From Pseudomonadota bacterium (lineage in GTDB: Bacteria; Pseudomonadota; Gammaproteobacteria; Xanthomonadales; Rhodanobacteraceae): 64,000 nt of DNA. Numbering within the stretch: the first letter of the stretch is position 1; each line of letters begins with the position of its first letter. Both the position numbers and the translations under genes were made by a program. Below, in pieces: positions 10,897 through 18,435 of this stretch. Location of the stretch: contig JAEWGO010000007.1 of assembly GCA_023388255.1 (NCBI GenBank), forward strand, positions 376,261 to 440,260, read 5' to 3'. The notes beneath the pieces were generated by a model. That model was not told the origin of the DNA and made no database searches. It was given only the letters and a program-made list of their open reading frames with translations.

Positions 10897-12111
10897 GTGC
10901 ATGACGTGAGCGAATCCATCGAATATCCGGCCCTGTACCTCAAGCGCGGCGAGGATGCACGTTTGCGCGCGGGGCATCTGTGGGTGTTCTCGAACGAGGT
11001 CGATGTCGCGCGTTCGCCGCTCTCCGGTTTCGAACCGGGCGACGTCTGCGCGATCGTCGATCATCGCGGCAAGCCGCTCGGCGTCGGGTATGTGAATCCG
11101 AATTCGTTGATCGCGGCGCGGCTGGTCGCGCGCGGACTCGATCATGCGCTGGATCGTTCGTTGTTCGTGCATCGGCTCAATGTCGCGCTTGCGTTGCGCG
11201 AGCGGTTATATGCGCAGCCGTACTATCGCCTCGTGTTCGGCGAATCCGATGGCTTGCCGGGTCTCGTGCTCGACCGCTTCGGCGACGTCGTCGTCGGCCA
11301 GATCGCGACGGCGGGCATGGAGCGGCTGAAGGATGAAATCACCGAGGCGATCGTAAAGGTGCTGAAACCGCGCCAGCTGTGGTGGAAGAACGATGCCGGC
11401 TCGCGCGCGATGGAGCACTTGCCCAGCTATGCCGACCTCGGCCATGGCGAGTACGGCGGCGAAGTGGTCGCGCGCGAAGGCGCGTTGACGTTCGGCATCG
11501 ATCCGGTCGGCGGCCAGAAGACCGGCTGGTTCTACGACCAGCGCGAGAATCGCGAAGCGCTCGCACGGTTCGTCAAGGGCAAGCGCGTGCTCGACATGTT
11601 CAGCTATCTCGGTGGCTGGGGCTTGAGCGCAGCCGCGTTCGGCGCCAGCGAAGTCGTCTGCGTCGATGCGTCCGCCGCGGCGGTCGAGGGCATCGCTCGC
11701 AATGCGGAACGCAACGGGTTGTCCGATCGCGTGACTGCGTTGCGCGCCGATGCGTTCGATCACCTCAAGGCTTTGCGCGAAGCGCGCGAACATTTCGATG
11801 TCGTGATCCTCGATCCGCCCGCGTTCATCAAGCGCAAGAAGGATTTCAAGGAAGGCAGCCTCGCGTACCGGCGTCTCAACGAACTCGGCATGCAGGTGCT
11901 GGCGAAGGACGGCATCCTCGTCACCTGCTCGTGCTCGCACCACATGCCGCGCGCCGCGCTGCTCGACGGCGTGCAGCAGGGCGCGCGCCACCTGGATCGT
12001 CAGGTGCAGATGCTGGTCGCGCTGCAGCAGGCGCCGGATCATCCGGTGCATCCGGCGATTCCGGAGACGGACTACCTCAAGGGGTTTGTCTGTCGGGTGT
12101 TGCCGGCGTAG
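10897..12111 (+). CDS. rlmI: 23S rRNA (cytosine1962-C5)-methyltransferase
   Basis: A SAM-dependent rRNA methyltransferase of about 400 residues (E. coli RlmI is 396). The N-terminal PUA domain is recognisable (RLRAGHLWVFSNEVD ... VDHRGKPLGVGY), followed by a Rossmann domain with LDMFSYLGGWGLSAA (SAM binding) and the catalytic DPPAFIKRKKDF and TCSCSHHM motifs. The start is a GTG, either 10897 or 10906; the nearby ATG at 10901 is out of frame. It is divergent from the YyaL-like gene and separated from lgt by a hairpin-rich spacer. Confidence 0.93.
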   Translation: MHDVSESIEYPALYLKRGEDARLRAGHLWVFSNEVDVARSPLSGFEPGDVCAIVDHRGKPLGVGYVNPNSLIAARLVARGLDHALDRSLFVHRLNVALALRERLYAQPYYRLVFGESDGLPGLVLDRFGDVVVGQIATAGMERLKDEITEAIVKVLKPRQLWWKNDAGSRAMEHLPSYADLGHGEYGGEVVAREGALTFGIDPVGGQKTGWFYDQRENREALARFVKGKRVLDMFSYLGGWGLSAAAFGASEVVCVDASAAAVEGIARNAERNGLSDRVTALRADAFDHLKALREAREHFDVVILDPPAFIKRKKDFKEGSLAYRRLNELGMQVLAKDGILVTCSCSHHMPRAALLDGVQQGARHLDRQVQMLVALQQAPDHPVHPAIPETDYLKGFVCRVLPA

Positions 12112-12341
12112 GTGGCTGCGCCACGTCATTGCGGCGCCGGCTGAGACAATCGCAGCGGTGGCTACACCTTGATCTCGTGTTTCTCACGGGGAACACGAGA
12201 TCCGACGGCCATGTGGTTACCCAAGGAAGGCTGAGACAGGGTCAGCCGGGCGCAATCCCGGTCGCAGGGCCGTGCCGTTCGACTGGGCCGATGCACGCGG
12301 AACGGGCACAATGGACGTCCGCTTTGCCGACGATACCTCTC
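12112..12341. promoter_or_regulatory. rlmI-lgt spacer with structured inverted repeats
   Basis: 230 bp with a perfect 11-bp inverted repeat (GATCTCGTGTT at 12171-12181, AACACGAGATC at 12192-12202, 10-nt loop) and, downstream, the smaller hairpins GGCTGA/TCAGCC (about 12229-12247) and CGGG/CCCG. The first could end rlmI transcription, though no U-tract follows. The rest would form the lgt leader. No known riboswitch matches. Confidence 0.5.
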
Positions 12342-13247
12342 GTGACGCCCTACTACGTCGACATCAATCCGATCGCGCTTTCGCTCGGCCCCGTGCAGAT
12401 CCATTGGTACGGCATCATGTACCTGCTCGGCTTCGGCATCGCGTGGTGGCTCGGCCAGCGCCGGCGCGCCGCGGGTCGATTGCCGGTCACGCATGACCAG
12501 TTCTCGGACCTGTGTTTCTACCTGATGCTCGGCGTGATCCTCGGCGGGCGCATCGGCTACATGGTGTTCTACGACACGGCCGAGTTGATCGCGCATCCGC
12601 TCAGCCTGATCCGCGTGTGGGAAGGCGGCATGTCGTTCCACGGCGGCTTGCTCGGGGTGCTGACCGCCGGCTTGATCTGGACGCGCCGGCACAAGCTCAA
12701 TTTCTTCGATGCAATCGACTTCGTCGCGCCATTGGTGCCGATCGGCCTCGGCCTCGGTCGGCTCGGCAATTTCATCGGCGGCGAATTGTGGGGCCGGCAT
12801 ACCGATGTGGCATGGGGCATGATCTTTCCGCGCGCGCTGGAGTCGCTCGGCAGGACCAAGGACGAGCTGTACCGGATGTATTTGGCCGGTCAGTTGAACA
12901 ATGAGGCACGGCATCCGTCGCAGTTGTACGAGTTCGCGCTCGAAGGCGTCGTGCTGTTCACGGTGCTGTGGTTCTATTCGCGCAAGCCGCGGCCGCGCTA
13001 CGCGGTGTCGGGTTTGTTCGCGCTGCTGTACGGCATCTTCCGTTTTGGCGTCGAGTTCGTGCGCGAGCCGGATGTGCAATTGGGATTCCTCGCGCTGGAC
13101 TGGGTGACGATGGGGCAGATCCTGTCGATCCCGCTGATTGTGGTCGGCGTGTTCCTGCTGTGGCTCTCGCGGCGCGCGCCGACCTTGGCGCCGGCGCCGC
13201 AGGAAATAGCCAGCGGAATGCCATCCCCGCCCAAACCTTCCCCTTGA
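12342..13247 (+). CDS. lgt: Prolipoprotein diacylglyceryl transferase
   Basis: An inner-membrane enzyme that transfers diacylglycerol from phosphatidylglycerol to the lipobox cysteine of prolipoproteins, the first step of lipoprotein maturation. The signature GRLGNFIGGELWG is present, as are HWYGIMYLLGF near the start, GGRIGY and the His in SFHGGLLG. Seven helices are apparent. GTG 12342 gives 301 residues with the conserved INPIALSLGPVQIHWYG near the start; an in-frame ATG at 12291 would add 17 residues. No clear Shine-Dalgarno decides. It is followed after 25 bp by thyA, the conserved lgt-thyA order. Confidence 0.95.
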   Translation: MTPYYVDINPIALSLGPVQIHWYGIMYLLGFGIAWWLGQRRRAAGRLPVTHDQFSDLCFYLMLGVILGGRIGYMVFYDTAELIAHPLSLIRVWEGGMSFHGGLLGVLTAGLIWTRRHKLNFFDAIDFVAPLVPIGLGLGRLGNFIGGELWGRHTDVAWGMIFPRALESLGRTKDELYRMYLAGQLNNEARHPSQLYEFALEGVVLFTVLWFYSRKPRPRYAVSGLFALLYGIFRFGVEFVREPDVQLGFLALDWVTMGQILSIPLIVVGVFLLWLSRRAPTLAPAPQEIASGMPSPPKPSP

Positions 13248-13272
13248 AGGAGAGGGCTTCAGAGCCGTCATC

Positions 13273-14067
13273 ATGAGTCCCTATCTCGATCTGCTGCGTC
13301 ACGTCCTCGAACACGGCACGGAGAAGTCCGACCGCACCGGTACCGGCACGCGTTCTGTGTTCGGCTGGCAGATGCGCTTCGATCTCGCGCAGGGTTTTCC
13401 GCTGGTCACGACGAAGAAGCTGCACCTGAAGTCGATCGTGCACGAGTTGATCTGGTTCCTGCGCGGCGAGACGAACATCGCCTATCTCAAGGACAACGGC
13501 GTCTCGATCTGGGACGAATGGGCCGATGCTGACGGCGAACTCGGCCCGGTCTACGGCAAGCAATGGCGGACATGGGAAAGCCCGGACGGACGCACGATCG
13601 ACCAGATTGCCTGGGTCGTCGACGAGATCAAACGCAATCCCGATTCGCGCCGTCTCATCGTCAGCGCGTGGAACGTCGCCGACCTGCCGAAGATGGCGCT
13701 GCAGCCGTGCCACACGATGTTCCAGTTCTACGTTGCCGGCGGCAAGCTTTCGTGCCAGTTGTACCAGCGCTCCGGCGACATCTTCCTCGGCGTGCCGTTC
13801 AACATCGCCAGCTACGCGCTGCTGACGCAGATGGTCGCGCAGGTCTGCGGACTCGATCCGGGCGATTTCGTGCACACGCTAGGCGATGCCCATCTGTACT
13901 CGAACCATTTCGAACAGGCGCGCGAACAATTGTCGCGCGAGCCGCGGCCATTGCCGAAGCTCGTGCTGAACCCCGACGTGCGTTCGATCTTCGATTTCCG
14001 CTACGTGGACGTCGCGATCGAGGGCTACGTGCCGCATCCGCCGATCAAGGCGCCGGTGGCGGTGTAG
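13273..14067 (+). CDS. thyA: Thymidylate synthase
   Basis: A 264-residue enzyme converting dUMP and methylene-tetrahydrofolate to dTMP and dihydrofolate; the length equals E. coli ThyA. Catalytic Cys is in LQPCHTMFQFYV, the dUMP-binding RR pair in NPDSRRLIVSAWN, and the folate site in FNIASYALLTQMVAQ. The gene lies directly downstream of lgt, probably in the same transcript. Its last 23 bp overlap the 3' end of a convergent gene. folA, which recycles the dihydrofolate formed here, lies 1.2 kb downstream. Confidence 0.98.
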   Translation: MSPYLDLLRHVLEHGTEKSDRTGTGTRSVFGWQMRFDLAQGFPLVTTKKLHLKSIVHELIWFLRGETNIAYLKDNGVSIWDEWADADGELGPVYGKQWRTWESPDGRTIDQIAWVVDEIKRNPDSRRLIVSAWNVADLPKMALQPCHTMFQFYVAGGKLSCQLYQRSGDIFLGVPFNIASYALLTQMVAQVCGLDPGDFVHTLGDAHLYSNHFEQAREQLSREPRPLPKLVLNPDVRSIFDFRYVDVAIEGYVPHPPIKAPVAV

Positions 14068-15043
14068 CGGCGCAATCGCGCAGGCACTCGAAATATGCGA
14101 GTGCCTGCGCGTAGTCGAGTGTCATGCGGAAGTGGGCGAGGGCGTTGCCGCCGAGTGCGCCTTCGACCGGCCGGTCGGTCATCGACGACATCATCGCGCG
14201 GAACGCCGCATCCGGGCGCTCGGTGAACCATACCGGCCCGATCGTGCTGCCGGCGATGTCGACGTGTGGCACGCGAATCGCGCGGGCAATGAATTTCGGT
14301 GCGAACAGGTCGTCGGCTTTGTCGACGACGATCCATTCCGGGTGTGCGGCATGCCAAGTGTCCAGTGTGCTTTTCGTGATGAAGCTGGTTGCGCGCACGC
14401 CGTTCACCGGCGCAGGCGTCGGTTGCGCGACGAGCGCTTGCCGCGTCGGTGCACCGGTGGCGCCGGTATCGAGCAGCATGTCGATGGGCTTGCCGTCGAT
14501 GCGCACGACGATGCGCGGCATGTGGAACGCGGGGCTGTCGGCCTCGGCACGCCTGAAGCCGAGCGGCACGGATCGGGCGCCCGATGCGGGTGTCCAGTTC
14601 GCGTTTTCGAGCGACAGGCGCTGGGCGGGATAGTCCCATGTCCAGGTGCGGCCGGCGAACCAGTGCTGGCTCAGCAACCCTTCGCCGAGTCCCTTGCCCA
14701 CTTTCGCGCAGTCGTGGACGAGGAAGCTCGCATCGCCGTCCTGGTTGGCCGGGATGCCGGCATCGGGCCGGGACGGTGGCAACGTCGCCCGGCCGAGGTC
14801 GTCGCCGAGTTCGGAGGCCAGTTTCTCGTTCGGCGGCAGCGTCTCGACACGAAGCCCCAGACGCCGCGCGACGTTGCGGCAGAGCAGGTTCGCGCCGCCG
14901 CCGGTGTCCGTATACAGGCGCAACGTCTCGCCCGTGGTCGTGGTCGGTGTAGCGAATACACGATCGGCTTCGAAGCGGGTCGGGATCGTCGCGGCATGTG
15001 TCGCGGCCATCGGCAGGAGCAGCTGAAGCAGCACGTATCGCAT
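14045..15043 (-). CDS. Secreted two-domain aspartic-protease-like protein (two DTG motifs)
   Basis: A 332-residue protein with a short signal peptide (RYVLLQLLLPMAATHAA) and two aspartyl-protease-type motifs, YTDTGGGANLL near residue 44 and LLDTGATGAP near residue 192. Each is followed by hydrophobic-Gly segments as in retropepsins, implying two retropepsin-like halves in one chain. I infer a periplasmic or secreted peptidase or peptidase-like binding protein; activity is unproven. ATG 15043 is chosen because it opens the signal sequence. It sits between thyA and folA on the opposite strand and its 3' end overlaps thyA by 23 bp. Confidence 0.72.
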   Translation of the reverse strand: MRYVLLQLLLPMAATHAATIPTRFEADRVFATPTTTTGETLRLYTDTGGGANLLCRNVARRLGLRVETLPPNEKLASELGDDLGRATLPPSRPDAGIPANQDGDASFLVHDCAKVGKGLGEGLLSQHWFAGRTWTWDYPAQRLSLENANWTPASGARSVPLGFRRAEADSPAFHMPRIVVRIDGKPIDMLLDTGATGAPTRQALVAQPTPAPVNGVRATSFITKSTLDTWHAAHPEWIVVDKADDLFAPKFIARAIRVPHVDIAGSTIGPVWFTERPDAAFRAMMSSMTDRPVEGALGGNALAHFRMTLDYAQALAYFECLRDCAATPPPAP

Positions 15044-15245
15044 TTCGGGTGCCCTCGTTCTTCGGCGTGTCTCCGAGATTGCTGGATGATGCCGTCGCGA
15101 CGCAGTGCGCAAGGTCAGGGTGTCTTTCCGCACATGCCGTCGCGGTGCTCGCGGACGAACCGGATTCGCTCCGATCTTCGGGGTTCGCGCAGCGCGCGCG
15201 TGCGCCGAGGCTGACACGATTCGTCGTGGCTGCGACAATTCGGTC

Positions 15246-15737
15246 ATGCAGATCAGCCTCATCGCCGCGCTCGACCGCAACCACGCGATTGGCCGCGACG
15301 GCGCAATGCCGTGGCATCTGCCGGATGACTTGAAGCGTTTCAAGGCGCTCACGCTCGGCAAGCCGGTGCTGATGGGGCGCAAGACCGCGCTGGCGATCGG
15401 CCGCGCATTGCCCGGCCGCGCGAACCTGGTGCTGACGCGCGGTGACGTGGCTTCCTACGACGGGCAGGTCGTCGTGCATTCGCTCGATGAAGCGATCGAG
15501 GCCGCGAGAGACACGTGCGAACTCGCCGTGATCGGTGGCGGCGAGGTCTACGCGCTGGCGCTACCGCACGCGACGCATCTGCATCTGACCTGGATCGACA
15601 CGCAGGCCGCGGATGCCGATGCGCATTTCCCGCGCTTCGATGCGCGCGAATGGAGCGAGACCGCGCGCAGGCATCACGCTGCCGATGCGAAGCACGAGTT
15701 CGCGATGGATTTCGTCGACTACGTGCGCCGAGCCTAG
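15246..15737 (+). CDS. folA: Dihydrofolate reductase
   Basis: A 163-residue NADPH-dependent reductase that regenerates tetrahydrofolate. Family landmarks are ISLIAALDRNHAIGRDGAMPWHLPDDL (core AIGRDGAMPWHLPDDL, with the catalytic Asp in PDDL), LMGRKTALAIGR and VIGGGEVYALAL. ATG 15246 gives the standard N-terminus. The start is divergent from the aspartic-protease-like gene. Placing folA near apaH agrees with the order in E. coli and relatives, although here a small reverse-strand gene lies between. Confidence 0.97.
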   Translation: MQISLIAALDRNHAIGRDGAMPWHLPDDLKRFKALTLGKPVLMGRKTALAIGRALPGRANLVLTRGDVASYDGQVVVHSLDEAIEAARDTCELAVIGGGEVYALALPHATHLHLTWIDTQAADADAHFPRFDAREWSETARRHHAADAKHEFAMDFVDYVRRA

Positions 15738-15763
15738 TGGCGCGTCATCGGCTCCAGGCGCCA
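15738..15763 (+). terminator. Possible folA terminator hairpin
   Basis: TGGCGC (15738-15743) and GCGCCA (15758-15763) form a perfect 6-bp stem just after the folA stop, followed by TTT. The loop is long (14 nt) and the T-run short, so this is weak. Confidence 0.3.
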
Positions 15764-15836
15764 TTTCCACCCGTTGCTGCAGCTGCTTTTTCGCGTCGAG
15801 AAGGTCGATATGCAGGCGTCAGCTCCGGGCATCCGA

Positions 15837-16235
15837 TCAGCCTTCCGGTGGAATTCGCTTGCGTGTTGCGGCAGCCTCCTGGCCGAGTTCGGTAGTGTCC
15901 TCGCGCACGGCTTTCAATTCTCCCGATTGTCGTGCGAAGCGCAGCAGGCGTCGTCTCGTCGCTCCGATAGCGGCATCGGGAAAATCGGGAAGGTCGATGG
16001 AGCCGACGACGATCGTATCCGACTGCACGTTGGAGAGCAGCATCTGCCGAGCGGATTCGATCTTGCCTTCATCGAGCAGCTTCAACAGTACGACGTGATC
16101 GATGAATCGCGTTTCCAGTTGCGACGAAAACAGTACTCCCGCGAACCACTGCGACGTCGCGAAGCTGACGTAACCGCCGCCCAGGATGCCGGCCAGCAGG
16201 CCGATCGTTGCAGCTAACGCCAGTTTGAGCTTCAT
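15837..16235 (-). CDS. Small membrane-anchored protein of unknown function
   Basis: A 132-residue protein with one N-terminal hydrophobic segment (LKLALAATIGLLAGILGGGYVSF) and a soluble helical remainder (LLKLLDEGKIESARQMLLSN, then AIGATRRRLLRFARQSG). A strong Shine-Dalgarno sequence (GGAGGCGAG) precedes ATG 16235. It lies 24 bp downstream of apaH on the same strand, so it could be the last gene of the rsmA-apaG-apaH unit. I do not recognise a family; a single-pass periplasmic protein is most likely. Confidence 0.65.
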   Translation of the reverse strand: MKLKLALAATIGLLAGILGGGYVSFATSQWFAGVLFSSQLETRFIDHVVLLKLLDEGKIESARQMLLSNVQSDTIVVGSIDLPDFPDAAIGATRRRLLRFARQSGELKAVREDTTELGQEAAATRKRIPPEG

Positions 16236-16259
16236 CTCGCCTCCGCCGACCTTTTCGAA

Positions 16260-17108
16260 TCAGTCCTGCTCCTTCCCCGCCACCGGCTTGCGATCGGACT
16301 TGATGGCGACGAACTCCGGTTCCTCGCTGTCCAGGCGCAGCGCCGTCAGCGATCCGCCCCAGACGCAGCCGGTGTCGATCGCGTGGATGCCGAGGCCGGT
16401 GAAGCGGCCAAGCGTGGACCAGTGGCCGCAGACGACGCGCAGGTCGCGTTTCACATGGCCGGGAACCTCGTACCAGGGGTACAGGCCGGGTCGCTGCGTG
16501 CCGGGCGTGCCCTTGTCGGCGAACGAGATGCGACCGCGCACGTCGCAATAGCGCATGCGCGTGAACACGTTGATGCCGGCGCGCCAGCGGTCGATGCCGC
16601 GAAGTTTCGGGGTCCACAGGTCGGGCTTGTTGCCGAACATTTGCTTGAGCAGGCGGCGGTAGCCGTCGCTGCGCAGCTTGTCCTCGATCTCGCGTGCTTC
16701 GGCGATCGCCTGATCGATCGTCCAGCGCGGGAACAATCCCGCGTGCACCATCGCGAAGCCAAGCTCGCGGTCGACGTGCAGCAGGCTGCGGCTGCGCAGC
16801 CATCCAAGCAGATCTTCGCGGTCCGGCGCGAACAAGACCTCGCGCAATTCCGCATTCACGCGCGCCTGGTCCTCGCGCTTGCGCTCGGAGATCGCCAGCA
16901 GCGAAAGATCGTGGTTGCCAAGCGCGACGACGGCGCGCTCGCCGAGCGACTTGACCAGCCGCAGCACGGCAAGCGACTGGCCGCCGCGGTTGACGAGATC
17001 GCCGCAGAACCACAGTGCGTCGCGGGCCGGATCGAAGCGGAGCTTGTCGATCAGGCGGGCAAGTTCGTCGTGGCAACCCTGGATGTCACCGATGGCCCAG
17101 GTTGCCAT
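16260..17108 (-). CDS. apaH: Symmetrical bis(5'-nucleosyl)-tetraphosphatase
   Basis: A 282-residue metallophosphatase cleaving Ap4A to two ADP and also removing Np4-type caps from RNA. Metal-binding motifs are GDIQGCHDEL, GDLVNRGGQS (most relatives have GDLVxRGPxS) and GNHD, with the late His motifs in MVHAGLFP and VCGHWS. ATG 17108 overlaps the apaG stop (TGATG), indicating translational coupling. The length matches E. coli ApaH (280). Confidence 0.96.
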   Translation of the reverse strand: MATWAIGDIQGCHDELARLIDKLRFDPARDALWFCGDLVNRGGQSLAVLRLVKSLGERAVVALGNHDLSLLAISERKREDQARVNAELREVLFAPDREDLLGWLRSRSLLHVDRELGFAMVHAGLFPRWTIDQAIAEAREIEDKLRSDGYRRLLKQMFGNKPDLWTPKLRGIDRWRAGINVFTRMRYCDVRGRISFADKGTPGTQRPGLYPWYEVPGHVKRDLRVVCGHWSTLGRFTGLGIHAIDTGCVWGGSLTALRLDSEEPEFVAIKSDRKPVAGKEQD

Positions 17109-17491
17109 CAGTGCAGCGTCCTCGGCACCGACAGCACGAAGGCCGGGATATGCGCATCGAACTGCGTGCCGTCGTCGGCGACCATCTGGTAGCTGCCGCG
17201 CATCGTGCCGAGCGAGGTTTCCAGCACGGCGCCGGAGGTGTACTCGTAGTCGTCGCCGGGACGCACCCACGGCTGCTCGCCGACGACACCGTCGCCGCGT
17301 ACCTCGCGCACCTTGCCGTTGCCGTCCGTGATGACCCAGTGGCGCGACAACAGACGTGCGCCGACCGTGCCATGATTGGCGATCGTGATCGTGTAGGCGA
17401 ACGCGTACCGGTTGTCCGTTGGCGTCGACTGGTCGTCGAGGAACCGCGTGTCGACCGAGATCGTGATGTCGTAAGGCTTCTTGCCGCTCAT
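17108..17491 (-). CDS. apaG: ApaG (CorD) protein
   Basis: A 127-residue single-domain protein of fibronectin-III-like fold. Typical ApaG sequence includes AYTITIANHGTVGARLLSRHW, VGEQPWVRPGDDYEYTSG and GTMRGSYQM (first given in overlapping short fragments). It is encoded between rsmA and apaH, as in most gammaproteobacteria. ApaG has been associated with Co2+/Mg2+ resistance phenotypes and binds pyrophosphate-type ligands in some species; its true role is unclear. Confidence 0.95.
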   Translation of the reverse strand: MSGKKPYDITISVDTRFLDDQSTPTDNRYAFAYTITIANHGTVGARLLSRHWVITDGNGKVREVRGDGVVGEQPWVRPGDDYEYTSGAVLETSLGTMRGSYQMVADDGTQFDAHIPAFVLSVPRTLH

Positions 17492-17551
17492 GACGTGATT
17501 TTCCGGGACGCGGGGCGTGGCGGCAAGCGCGGATCGCGCAGACGCGTCACT

Positions 17552-18361
17552 TCAAGTGGCCGGTGACGGCGAGGTGGCGGCGCTGACCAGTTTCGCCAGC
17601 GCGACGAATTGCGCCGGCGCCAGCTGCTCCGCGCGCGTGCGCGGATCGATACCCGCGGCTTCGATCGATTCGACCGGCATGACATCGCGCAACGCATTCG
17701 ACAGCGTCTTGCGGCGCTGGCCGAACGCGGCCTTGACCACGCGCGCGATGGTCGCCGCTTCGACCTGCGGACGCCGCTCCGGCGGCAATGGCGTCAGTCG
17801 CACGACCGCCGAATCGACCTTCGGTGGTGGCCGGAACGCGCCTGGTGGCACGTCGAGCAGCGGTTCGACACGGCAGGCGAGCTGCAGCATCACCGACAGA
17901 CGGCCATAGACCTTGCTGCCCGGCGCCGCGGCCATGCGCTCGACGACTTCTTTTTGCAGCATGAAGTGCATGTCGCGGATCGCATCGATGTGGTCGATGC
18001 AATGGAACAGGATCGGCGAGGAAATGTTGTACGGCAGGTTGCCGACCACGCGCAGCGGCGTGCCTTGCGCGAGTGCGCCGAGGTCGACGCCGAGCACGTC
18101 GGCATTGACGATCTCCAGTTCGCCGACGCCTGCCGCGGCCGCGCGCAGGCGCGGGATCAGGTCGCGGTCGAGCTCGATCACGGTCAGCCGGCCGAGTTCG
18201 CGCAGCAGCGGCAAGGTCAGTGCGCCGTCGCCGGGGCCGATCTCGACGACGCGGTCGCCAGCTTTCGGCGCGATCGCCTGCACGATGCGGCGCAGGATCG
18301 AGGCGTCGTGCAGGAAGTGCTGGCCGAAGCGTTTCTTGTGGATGTGGCGGTCGTCGTGCAT
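17552..18361 (-). CDS. rsmA: 16S rRNA (adenine1518-N6/adenine1519-N6)-dimethyltransferase
   Basis: A 269-residue enzyme that dimethylates two adjacent adenines in the 3'-terminal hairpin of 16S rRNA during late 30S assembly. The N-terminal KKRFGQHFLHDASILRRI, SAM motif VEIGPGDGALTLPLL, VIELDRDL and catalytic GNLPYNISSPIL are intact. In relatives rsmA follows pdxA directly; here 4.3 kb with three other genes intervene, so rsmA needs its own promoter in the 74 bp upstream or read-through from the FG-GAP gene. Confidence 0.97.
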   Translation of the reverse strand: MHDDRHIHKKRFGQHFLHDASILRRIVQAIAPKAGDRVVEIGPGDGALTLPLLRELGRLTVIELDRDLIPRLRAAAAGVGELEIVNADVLGVDLGALAQGTPLRVVGNLPYNISSPILFHCIDHIDAIRDMHFMLQKEVVERMAAAPGSKVYGRLSVMLQLACRVEPLLDVPPGAFRPPPKVDSAVVRLTPLPPERRPQVEAATIARVVKAAFGQRRKTLSNALRDVMPVESIEAAGIDPRTRAEQLAPAQFVALAKLVSAATSPSPAT

Positions 18362-18435
18362 CCGTACATCGTAACGGATCGCCCGGCGGGTCCGCAGACG
18401 TTTGTTGGCGGGCGATTGCGGATTCGCCGATGCCT

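Noticed and set aside
12225..12275. CTGAGA-containing segment before lgt as a possible TPP riboswitch
   Set aside because: The rest of the thi-box pattern is absent and lgt is not a thiamine gene.
13232..13262. CCTTC/GAAGG mini-hairpin between lgt and thyA as terminator
   Set aside because: Only a 5-bp stem without T-run; more likely incidental to the purine-rich leader of thyA.
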